Assembly (NCBI GenBank): GCA_963933065.1 | Contig: CAWVUB010000060.1 | Coordinates: 1 to 13,884 of the forward strand | Reading direction: 5' to 3' | Source: UBA9410 sp963933065 | GTDB taxonomy: Bacteria; Actinomycetota; Acidimicrobiia; Acidimicrobiales; MedAcidi-G1 | DNA: 13,884 bases | In this document: piece after piece, positions 6,050-12,412 of the stretch | How positions within the stretch are numbered: position 1 is the first letter of the stretch | Layout of the letters: each line of letters begins with the position of its first letter | The notes under the pieces: generated by a model | Database searches by the model: none | Told to the model about the DNA's origin: nothing | The model's input: the letters and a program-made list of their open reading frames with translations, nothing else | Program-made: the position numbers and the translations under genes

Positions 6050-7585
6050 CTACTCTGTCACCGCTTCATTCCACCATGGCGAACGAAGTTTTCGCTTGTC
6101 AATCTTTCCCATACTCGTCCGACCGAGATCCTGCACGATTGTGACCGAACGCGGGGCCTTGTGGTGTGACAGTCGTTCCCTGCAGTAGCTGAGCAACTCA
6201 CCTTCTTCTAACCGTTCGCCAGGGTCCACTGGAACTACGAGGGCCTTGAGTTCTTCACCCATCTCGCGGTGTGGAATACCGATACAGGCCACATCTGCCA
6301 CACTTGGGTGCCCCAGGAGCACCTGTTCGGCCTCCGCCGGGTAAAGGTTGACCCCACCTGAGACAACCATGTCCGAGACGCGATCGTCAATGTAGACGTA
6401 GCCATCGCCGTCTACATGACCAACTTCACCGAGGGTGAACAGGCCCGGTTCGAGGTGTGCAGCGGCAGACTTTTCAGGATCATTCGGATATACAACGCCG
6501 CGACCGGTTGAATCTCTAAAAAAGAGCCGCCCCTCCTCCCCTGCCGGGGCCTCATTGCCCTCATCGTCCAGGATCAGCGATGTAAACGGCGGAATAGCCC
6601 TTCCAACAGAACCAGGGTGTTCGAGCCACTCCTCACTCGTTATCGAGCAGGTGGTACCAACTTCTGTCGCCCCGTATGCCTCAAGGAAGACCGGACCCCA
6701 CCACTCGATCATGGCTCGTTTCACTTCAACAGGGCACTTCGAGCCAGTATGAACGACACGCTGCATTGAGGAAACGTCATACCGCTCCCGAGTCTTGGAT
6801 GGAAGGTCCAGAAGTCGAATGAAGTGCGTTGGCACCATCAGCGTCGACTCGGCCCGGTAGTCACTAATGGCCCGCAAAGTCTCCTCTGCGTCAAAGCGCC
6901 CCATTACCACGGACGGAACACCAGATAGCAGGGAACGCATCCCACTTAGGGGCCCCGTGTGGTACATGGGCCCAAGAACAAGGTGGGTTCCAAGTTTTGC
7001 GTATCTGCTCTCTTTCAGGGCATCGAGGTGCTCCCGCACCGTTGCACCTCCAACAAACATGGTTGGAGGGAGTTCAGTTCCCTTTGGAAGCCCAGTCGTG
7101 CCAGACGTATACAACATGTTTGGTAAAGGACGCACATCCTCAGGCGGTGCGAAATCAGAACCGGACCCAAGCCAGTCATTCCAAGACAACACCCTTGGGC
7201 TCTCAAAGTCTCCCCACGCAACTACCGTCGAAACTCCTGCAAGTTCTGCCGCCTCGATCGCTCGCCCAACTGTCTCGGGTCCGGCAAAGACCATCGTTGC
7301 GCCAGAATCACGAAGAATATAGGCAGCCTCTGGAGCCTTGAGGTGAAAGTTCACCGGAACCGTCGACACTCCCCCAAACAAACCAGCCAAGTGGGTCATA
7401 GCCGTCTCGCAGGAGTTCTCCGCAAACACAGCAATTCTTCGAGATGGGCCTAAGTCAGCCTCCAAAAATGCATTTGCGCAGCGGTTGAGTAGAAGATCCA
7501 CCTCCCCCCAAGTGAGCTTGGAGTTCGGACCTGTCATTGCCACCAGTCCAGGTTCAAGGCCAAGTTCCTCAATGAAGGCCGGCAT
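6050..7585 (-). CDS. Acyl-CoA synthetase (AMP-forming, FadD-like)
   Basis: A 511-residue member of the adenylate-forming superfamily, which activates a carboxylic acid with ATP and joins it to CoA. Motifs in order: the P-loop YTSGTTGLPKG (159-169), the YGATE core (304-308), the hinge region around YIDDR (398-402), GGVNLYPAEAE (410-420) and the C-terminal catalytic Lys in SMGKIDKRKLR (K494). The length is standard. In the A7 motif the usual TGD/LGD that binds the ATP ribose reads LGEVG, with Glu387 in place of Asp: a conservative but notable change. ATG 7585 gives a family-like start (ELGLEPGLVAMTG), although no ribosome site is visible. It is preceded by a 214-bp gap after the thiolase gene on the same strand, so it may have its own promoter. 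It probably activates the side-chain acid processed by the thiolase/DUF35 pair. Confidence 0.9.
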   Translation of the reverse strand: MPAFIEELGLEPGLVAMTGPNSKLTWGEVDLLLNRCANAFLEADLGPSRRIAVFAENSCETAMTHLAGLFGGVSTVPVNFHLKAPEAAYILRDSGATMVFAGPETVGRAIEAAELAGVSTVVAWGDFESPRVLSWNDWLGSGSDFAPPEDVRPLPNMLYTSGTTGLPKGTELPPTMFVGGATVREHLDALKESRYAKLGTHLVLGPMYHTGPLSGMRSLLSGVPSVVMGRFDAEETLRAISDYRAESTLMVPTHFIRLLDLPSKTRERYDVSSMQRVVHTGSKCPVEVKRAMIEWWGPVFLEAYGATEVGTTCSITSEEWLEHPGSVGRAIPPFTSLILDDEGNEAPAGEEGRLFFRDSTGRGVVYPNDPEKSAAAHLEPGLFTLGEVGHVDGDGYVYIDDRVSDMVVSGGVNLYPAEAEQVLLGHPSVADVACIGIPHREMGEELKALVVPVDPGERLEEGELLSYCRERLSHHKAPRSVTIVQDLGRTSMGKIDKRKLRSPWWNEAVTE

Positions 7586-7626
7586 GACTAGTAACCGTTC
7601 TGACTAGTTGACGTAACCAGGGTTCT
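7585..7626. repeat. Imperfect tandem repeat directly upstream of the acyl-CoA synthetase start
   Basis: TGACTAGT occurs at 7585-7592 and 7601-7608, 16 bp apart, each containing the palindrome ACTAGT. On the coding (minus) strand the pattern AGAAC..GGTTAC..TAGTC occurs twice, the second copy shortened. The repeat abuts the ATG at 7585 and takes the place where a ribosome site should be. This would suit an operator that blocks transcription or translation start. The rest of the 214-bp gap (7627-7799) shows nothing I can identify. Confidence 0.4.
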
Positions 7627-7799
7627 GGGACGCAAGATCTCCACTCAGCCTTTCTCCGCCGGACCCCGGACACACGCAAAGACCGAAATCCAAGACGGCA
7701 GACCAGGCTGACGATTCAATATGAGAATGAGCACTGGCATAAGAAGCAACCAGACCTGAGAATACGTTGAAACTGGTTTAGGTGTTCTCTGGCATCAAA

Positions 7800-8939
7800 T
7801 CAACGACTCAGAATTGTTACCCCTGAGATACCCGGTGCTCCATAAACATGGGTGTAGGCCACTCGAGGACTCCCTGGCACCTGTCGAGAGCCCGCATCGC
7901 CTCGAAGTTGTACCACATTTTCGTAGACCTGCCGCAGGCCAGATGCTCCAATAGGTTCTCCATTGGCAAGACAACCTCCATCAGTATTGATCGGAAGTCG
8001 GCCACCAATTTCCGTTTCCCCCCGGGCAATGATTTGTTCTTGCTCACCGTTTTGGCAAAGACCATTCTCGGCCATATGCATAACCTCTGCACCCGACTCC
8101 GTGTCCTGTACCTGAGCGAGGTCTACATCCTCTGGACCGATCCCTGCCATCTCAAAGGCGATACGCGATGCGTCGACGGTCGGACCCTCCGAGCGCTCGA
8201 TTGGGAGGTGGGGGGCTGTTACCTCAAATGAGCCGAAGCGGCGAGAACGAACAGCGGCCGCCTTAAGAAACACTGGTCGTCCACCCATCTTGCGGACCCG
8301 CTCAGCACTAGCAAGAACAACCGCAACGCCACCTTCGCCAGGCGAGCAGAACATGTACTTCGTTAACGGGTACGAGAGCATCGCCGAACTTTCGATTTGG
8401 TCTGCGGACAACGGTTCCCGACGCCAAGCCATCGGATTCATCGCGCCGTTTCGATAAGCCTTCTCTGCAACTCGAACTAGCGTCGAGCGAGTAATACCAA
8501 ACTCGTGCATGTACCGGTTGATCTTCATCCCGAAGAACTGAGTCGTCAGGGCTAGGCCCGATTGGCCATACCACTCCCCGGATCCTTCCGTACTCGGACG
8601 GAAGGCACCCCGTTCGTGCTTGTCGAATCCGACGGCAATCCCCAGATCGAACATCCCAGACTTGATGGAGTTCCAAGCTGAAAAGAGCGCTGAACCACCG
8701 GTCGCACAGCCGTTCGCGACATTAATGAACTGCAGACCGGTCAGACCCAGTTTGGAAACCATCAAGTCAGCAGCACCGGCAGAAAGGCTCCCGCCAAACG
8801 CAAACTGCATGTCTTCCCACGTGAGGTCTGCGTCGCCCAATGCCCTTCGGACAGCGGTGACTCCCTGGTCCATACCCGATATTCCATCGTGTCGGCCGAA
8901 TGCATGCATACCAATGCCGACAATCGCGACTTCACTCAT
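7800..8939 (-). CDS. Thiolase-fold protein (lipid-transfer/Ltp2-like), probable aldolase or atypical thiolase
   Basis: A 379-residue thiolase-superfamily protein. The nucleophile loop is NGCATGGSAL with C78. The two other canonical catalytic residues are replaced: the His of the NGHP.G motif is Glu328 (NTDGGCLANGEPIGASG), and the C-terminal CGGG Cys loop reads VYGAPG with Tyr366. In actinobacterial steroid degradation, thiolase-like Ltp2 with a DUF35 partner acts as a retro-aldolase with a rebuilt active site, so a C-C lyase role on an acyl-CoA is plausible. The start is ATG 8939: it has AAAGGAT (8946-8952) six bases upstream and overlaps the DUF35 stop by 8 bp (ATGAGTGA), indicating coupled synthesis of a complex. 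An upstream start at 8960 is possible but less likely. The final product could also be a degradative thiolase, as in the BbsAB pair for benzylsuccinate. Confidence 0.88.
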   Translation of the reverse strand: MSEVAIVGIGMHAFGRHDGISGMDQGVTAVRRALGDADLTWEDMQFAFGGSLSAGAADLMVSKLGLTGLQFINVANGCATGGSALFSAWNSIKSGMFDLGIAVGFDKHERGAFRPSTEGSGEWYGQSGLALTTQFFGMKINRYMHEFGITRSTLVRVAEKAYRNGAMNPMAWRREPLSADQIESSAMLSYPLTKYMFCSPGEGGVAVVLASAERVRKMGGRPVFLKAAAVRSRRFGSFEVTAPHLPIERSEGPTVDASRIAFEMAGIGPEDVDLAQVQDTESGAEVMHMAENGLCQNGEQEQIIARGETEIGGRLPINTDGGCLANGEPIGASGLRQVYENVVQLRGDAGSRQVPGSPRVAYTHVYGAPGISGVTILSR

Positions 8940-9372
8940 TGTCCGATCCTTTCGGAGCAAAAGCGAACGTCATGACCTCTTCGCCCAAGTCATTGATCGT
9001 CAAGGGAACCAAGACCAACTCCATCGGCATTCCTATCCGGAGACGAGAAGGATCATTTTCGGTTAACCGCGCCTCTACACGAACCTCTTCAGGCAACTCC
9101 ACGTAGCCGACACCAAATGCCTCGAAGTCGCGCTCTCCGATCTCTCCGATATAGGGCGGAGCCTTTGGTGGATAGCCCTGGATGGTCCAAGTCCAAAGCT
9201 CTCCCTCTGCGCCCAACTCAACCTGCACGACTTCAGCACCGCCGCATTTTGGACATCCGGGTTGGTGCGGGAAGACGTGATTACTGCAGTCGATACAACG
9301 TCCACCGATCAAGCGCACACCCTCTGCCGTCCAAGAGAACGGCCCACCCTCGACTGCTACCTGCTTACGCAT
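8932..9372 (-). CDS. DUF35 protein: rubredoxin-like zinc ribbon plus OB-fold, partner of the thiolase
   Basis: A 146-residue protein with the DUF35 architecture: an N-terminal helix (GGPFSWTAEGVRLIGG), a four-Cys zinc ribbon (C26-x2-C29 and C40-x2-C43), then an OB-fold of about 95 residues with the usual aromatic strand (ELWTWTIQGYPPKAPPY). DUF35 proteins bind thiolase-like enzymes and help to hold the acyl-CoA; examples are ChsH2 with Ltp2 and BbsA with BbsB. The gene overlaps the downstream thiolase by 8 bp, the expected arrangement for a complex. It has the best ribosome site in the window, AAAGGAGG (9378-9385), 5 bases before ATG 9372. The stand-alone form, not fused to a MaoC-like hydratase, matches many actinobacterial examples. 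It lies 30 bp after the ThuA-like gene. Confidence 0.9.
   Translation of the reverse strand: MRKQVAVEGGPFSWTAEGVRLIGGRCIDCSNHVFPHQPGCPKCGGAEVVQVELGAEGELWTWTIQGYPPKAPPYIGEIGERDFEAFGVGYVELPEEVRVEARLTENDPSRLRIGMPMELVLVPLTINDLGEEVMTFAFAPKGSDNE
8946..8952 (-). promoter_or_regulatory. Ribosome binding site of the thiolase gene, inside the DUF35 gene
   Basis: AAAGGAT on the minus strand, 6 bases before ATG 8939. It selects 8939 over the in-frame start at 8960 and shows that the overlap with DUF35 is genuine. Confidence 0.6.
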
Positions 9373-9377
9373 TCCGG

Positions 9378-9385
9378 CCTCCTTT
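9378..9385 (-). promoter_or_regulatory. Consensus ribosome binding site of the DUF35 gene
   Basis: AAAGGAGG on the minus strand, 5 bases before ATG 9372. It is a near-perfect anti-16S match and suggests high expression of this subunit. Confidence 0.75.
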
Positions 9386-9392
9386 CGATACG

Positions 9393-9411
9393 GAGGGTGC
9401 CATCACCCCTC
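9393..9411 (-). other. Short hairpin at the end of the ThuA-like gene
   Basis: GGGTG (9395-9399) and CACCC (9404-9408) pair across the 4-base loop ccat, and one bulged base extends the stem to GAGG(G)TG. It straddles the ThuA stop codon, before the DUF35 ribosome site. It could weaken read-through into DUF35, or just stabilise mRNA ends. No U-run is present. Confidence 0.3.
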
Positions 9412-10164
9412 ACCCCCCATTGCCCACCTGATGGAGCGTCGCAGGAGTTCGTAGTACTCCGGGAGTTGCCATGAACACCTATCGACTTGGGGGTACCAAT
9501 CTGTAATTGGTTCCATGTCCCAATGACCACGACAATGGCCGAGGGTGTTGTAAAGCACCGCACCATCTCCTACCGGGCGCAAATACTGGACGAGATGCCG
9601 ATCAGAGACGTTTCGCCAGTCCGACTCAGCGAACGATGGAGCCTCGCCGCTCCAGGTCGTGTAAATCAAGACCTCAAGAGAGTCCGGATCTGGATACTCC
9701 ATCAGATACAACTCGTCGTCGACCTCAAATGGAGCAATACCAGCTGTCAGCCAATGATCACCAGGCGCCATCTCCACCAGATACGGAGCGATTGGGGGAT
9801 GAGCAACGAACTGGCTTCCAAGGACCGCTGCCCAGGCGGGAAAGCATCGTGGGGCTTCAATCCCATCCGATCCACCTAGGTCAAGCGCCGCGTTGGTGCC
9901 ATGAAGAGCTAGAAGGCGGCCTCCGCCGGCAAGCCAGGAACGAATCTCGTGCTGAGCCTTCTCAGATGGCCGGACATCGCAGGTATAGCTGATCATAAAA
10001 TCACTCGAGAGGGATCTATCTAAATCCTCCCAATCTGAAGAGACCGTTGTTCGAACCTGGTCGTGTTCAGCTAAGAGCGCTAATAGTTCGCGTCGTGCAA
10101 AGTCAATGTCGTGAAACCGACCCCCAGCGACCAAATGCGCCGTGCGGCGGCGAACTGGGCTCAT
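9403..10164 (-). CDS. ThuA-like domain protein
   Basis: A 253-residue protein of the ThuA (trehalose-utilisation) family, a flavodoxin/class I glutamine-amidotransferase-like alpha/beta fold. Family marks: HLVAGGRFHDIDFARRELLALL at the start (residues 10-31), a central strand-turn LLALHGTNAAL (84-94), DDELYLMEY (149-157), and the late block VLYNTLGHCRGHW (203-215). There is no nucleophilic Cys in the elbow position (HGT instead), so amidotransferase chemistry is unlikely. ThuA domains are common in sugar metabolism, and the reaction is not settled for most. Here the gene heads the minus-strand group DUF35, thiolase and acyl-CoA synthetase, and is divergent from the IlvX-like gene. Its role in that pathway is unknown. 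ATG 10164 has only a weak ribosome site (GTGGA). Confidence 0.8.
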   Translation of the reverse strand: MSPVRRRTAHLVAGGRFHDIDFARRELLALLAEHDQVRTTVSSDWEDLDRSLSSDFMISYTCDVRPSEKAQHEIRSWLAGGGRLLALHGTNAALDLGGSDGIEAPRCFPAWAAVLGSQFVAHPPIAPYLVEMAPGDHWLTAGIAPFEVDDELYLMEYPDPDSLEVLIYTTWSGEAPSFAESDWRNVSDRHLVQYLRPVGDGAVLYNTLGHCRGHWDMEPITDWYPQVDRCSWQLPEYYELLRRSIRWAMGGEG

Positions 10165-10202
10165 TGGTCCACATTACTTCCAAGCCAAGAATCTGGATCG
10201 AC

Positions 10203-10291
10203 TGCGAATTCTTCGACCCAGGTGCCCACGGGAGAAACCATAGTGGGCCCCCTTGACCCCTATATCATTATGCGAATCACTAGATTTCGCA
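10203..10291. promoter_or_regulatory. Two TGCGAA/TTCG inverted repeats in the divergent region (candidate operators)
   Basis: The 261 bp between the divergent ThuA-like (10164) and IlvX-like (10426) genes hold two related dyads: TGCGAA-ttc-TTCG at 10203-10215 and TGCGAA-N9-TTCGCA at 10271-10291. In the second, one bulged base lets the stem run inward to GAATC/GATTTC. The shared TGCGAA half-site in both argues for one dimeric regulator acting on the divergent genes. A TTGACC (10253-10258) could be a -35 box, but no good -10 follows at 16-18 bp. Confidence 0.4.
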
Positions 10292-10425
10292 CTAATGGCG
10301 GATCAAGAAAGAGCCCCCATGTACACCGGTCAAGAGCTGAAGCCGGACTTCAAAAAGCGTGCCACCCTGGTCAGAAGCTTCAATCTCCCCAGGGCCATAT
10401 CTCCGATCCGAGTTACCCCCTAACG

Positions 10426-11976
10426 ATGAACGGCGCTCAGGCCCTCCTCCGGACACTCGTCGACTCTGGCGTCAACGTGTGCTTCGCAAACCCAGGTACC
10501 TCGGAGATGCACTTCGTCGCCGCGCTTGACGATGTTCCAGAAATGCGCGGGGTGTTGGCGCTCTTCGAGGGTGTAGCAACCGGTGCTGCCGATGGCTACG
10601 CCCGGATGACAGGTCAACCAGCCGTGACGCTGCTTCACCTCGGTCCGGGTCTCGGAAACGGCCTCGCTAACCTGCACAACGCTCGTCGTGCGGGTACGCC
10701 ACTGGTCAACATCGTCGGGGACCATGCCATTGCGCACAAAGCACTTGATGCGCCTCTCGAATCCGACATCGATGCGGTCGCTAATACTGTTTCCGGATGG
10801 GTTCGTCGAAGCGAGAACACTTCGACGGTAGCCAGCGATGCCGCCGAAGCCGTAGCTGCTGCAATTTCAGGTGCCGGAATCTCGACCCTCATTCTTCCCG
10901 CTGATGTCTCGTGGGGCAGTGGCGCAGAGCCGGCACCACCGGTTGAGGCCTCCAAACTGGCCAGTATCGACAGTGGGACCATTGCCGACATTGCAACAGT
11001 TCTCAGCTCCGCTGGGCAAAAGGTCGCCCTCCTAGCAGGCAGCTCCGTCCTCAACCCCCGTGGATCTGAAGCCCTCGAGCGCATCTGCCGAGCAACGGGC
11101 GCCAGAGCACTACACGAAACCTTTCCCACGCGCATGACCCGAGGTGGAGGTCGGTTCGAGCCAGATCGTCTCGCCTACCTGGGCGAGATGGCGATGGATC
11201 AGCTACTCGGAATCGAGCATCTGGTCTTGCTCGGATCGGTTGAACCGGTCGCATTTTTTGCCTACCCCGACAAGCCGGGACGACTCGTACCCGATGGCTG
11301 CACCGTTCATCGCCTCGCCGAACCGAACACTGACGCTTCAGGAGCACTCGACAACCTCGCAGCCCTAGTTGCCGGAGACCTTGACGCCACCCCGCCCCAA
11401 CCGACTTCGCTCAACCGTCCGGAAGGACCCCTCGACCCATTCACCACAGCAGCGGCAATCGCTGCGACTCTCCCGGAGCACGCCATCGTTTCCGACGAGG
11501 CAGCCACCTCTGGGATCTTCCTGTTCCGTGCCACCAAAAACGCTCCGGAACACGACTGGCTGAGTATCACCGGCGGTGCTATCGGACAGGGAATGCCTGT
11601 TGCTACCGGCGCTGCAATCGCCTGTCCAGACCGTCCGGTGCTCAACGTGGAGGCAGACGGCAGCGCGATGTACACAATCCAGTCGTTGTGGACACAATCT
11701 CGGGAGCAGCTAAACGTCACTACAGTTCTCTGCGACAACGCCGCCTACGCTGTCTTGACAATGGAGCTCGATCGTGTTGGAGCCGATGCAGGCGGCCCGG
11801 CCGCTCGGAGCTTGTTGGACCTGAGTCGGCCTGATCTTGATTTCTGCAAACTTTCGGAAGGCCAGGGAGTTCCCGCCGTCCGCGTGACGACTGCCGAAGA
11901 TCTTTGCGCCCAACTCGAACGGTCTTACGGAGAACCCGGTCCACACCTCATCCAAGCCATGTTCCGAGGCTCATAA
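10426..11976 (+). CDS. ilvX: IlvX-like thiamine-diphosphate-dependent enzyme (annotated as acetolactate synthase large subunit)
   Basis: A 516-residue ThDP enzyme. It begins MNGAQALLRTLVDSGV, the family's usual start, and carries FANPGTSE (20-27), as in benzoylformate decarboxylase. The catalytic Glu is E48 in FEGVATGAADGYAR. Then come HLGPGLGNGLANLHNARRAG (71-90) and the Mg-ThDP motif EADGS (409-413) followed by N438 in CDNAAY. The length equals mycobacterial IlvX (about 515 residues), shorter than true AHAS large subunits (about 560-620). The upstream frame is open back to 10111, but the family start and divergent layout favour 10426; a clear ribosome site is lacking. IlvX proteins have no proven acetolactate synthase role. 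Beside acyl-CoA genes, a 2-hydroxy- or 2-oxo-acid C-C lyase or ligase is possible. Confidence 0.85.
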   Translation: MNGAQALLRTLVDSGVNVCFANPGTSEMHFVAALDDVPEMRGVLALFEGVATGAADGYARMTGQPAVTLLHLGPGLGNGLANLHNARRAGTPLVNIVGDHAIAHKALDAPLESDIDAVANTVSGWVRRSENTSTVASDAAEAVAAAISGAGISTLILPADVSWGSGAEPAPPVEASKLASIDSGTIADIATVLSSAGQKVALLAGSSVLNPRGSEALERICRATGARALHETFPTRMTRGGGRFEPDRLAYLGEMAMDQLLGIEHLVLLGSVEPVAFFAYPDKPGRLVPDGCTVHRLAEPNTDASGALDNLAALVAGDLDATPPQPTSLNRPEGPLDPFTTAAAIAATLPEHAIVSDEAATSGIFLFRATKNAPEHDWLSITGGAIGQGMPVATGAAIACPDRPVLNVEADGSAMYTIQSLWTQSREQLNVTTVLCDNAAYAVLTMELDRVGADAGGPAARSLLDLSRPDLDFCKLSEGQGVPAVRVTTAEDLCAQLERSYGEPGPHLIQAMFRGS

Positions 11977-12057
11977 GAGCGGACAATTCCGTCGCCCACC
12001 GAAACCACAGACACTCGCTTGACTACCGAGCTTCCCCATGTGCTCCAGTTCAGTCCC

Positions 12058-12073
12058 TCGGGTTGTTGCCCGA
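12058..12073 (-). terminator. Short hairpin after the DUF4326 stop (candidate terminator)
   Basis: TCGGG (12058-12062) pairs with CCCGA (12069-12073) over the loop TTGTTG, ending one base before the DUF4326 stop codon. It lies in the 97-bp gap between convergent genes. The stem is only 5 bp and has no U-run. Nothing else is visible in 11977-12057. Confidence 0.3.
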
Positions 12074-12412
12074 CTAAGCCCGGTCGAGAAGTTCGATCAA
12101 CACGTCACCGTGGCATGCCTTCGGCGCACACCAACAACCCAGTCTTTTGTTCCGGAGCTCTTCCAGTGAGCTCATCAACTCCGGCTGCGCGATCACCCAT
12201 TCCCGATATGCGTTGATTGCACGATCTCGTTCAGCGTCGCTTTCATTGGCCATAACAAACGGGTTCCCCCATTTACTGTCGTCGACACCGCACTCGGGTA
12301 CTGCACGTCCTATGTAGACGTCGTATTCGTCGACCTGGTTGTGCACAACGGTTGTTCGGTCCATGGTCTCCAGTGTGCCTCTCGGCGACCTCTGTCTGTT
12401 GGACTCGCTCAT
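12074..12412 (-). CDS. DUF4326 domain protein
   Basis: A 112-residue protein filled by the DUF4326 domain: YDVYIGRA (30-37), DSKWGNPF (45-52), the Arg-rich helix ERDRAINAYREWV (61-73), and the closing LGCWCAPKACHGDVLIELL. The clustered C93, C95, C100 and H101 look like a metal site or reactive centre. The function of this family is not known to me; members occur in phages as well as chromosomes. ATG 12412 would overlap the frameshifted end of the GNAT frame by 4 bp, but if the GNAT frame is restored its stop is at 12437 and the spacing is 24 bp. An alternative ATG at 12364 (residue 17) has GGAG close upstream and would remove a low-complexity N-terminus. The start is therefore uncertain; the domain call is firm. 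Confidence 0.82.
   Translation of the reverse strand: MSESNRQRSPRGTLETMDRTTVVHNQVDEYDVYIGRAVPECGVDDSKWGNPFVMANESDAERDRAINAYREWVIAQPELMSSLEELRNKRLGCWCAPKACHGDVLIELLDRA

Noticed and set aside
6867..7322. 151-codon plus-strand frame opposite the acyl-CoA synthetase
   Set aside because: No recognisable domain; the minus strand carries the P-loop and other motifs across the same bases.
8620..9066. 148-codon plus-strand frame spanning the thiolase and DUF35 starts
   Set aside because: Antisense to two well-supported genes and without family-like sequence.
10253..10286. TTGACC followed by TAGATT as a promoter for the IlvX-like gene
   Set aside because: The gap is 22 bp, longer than a sigma-70 spacer, and no better -10 box is present.
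10111..10425. 105 extra in-frame codons upstream of the IlvX-like start
   Set aside because: They overlap the divergent ThuA-like gene, read as low-quality sequence, and the protein family begins at the MNGAQAL codons (10426).
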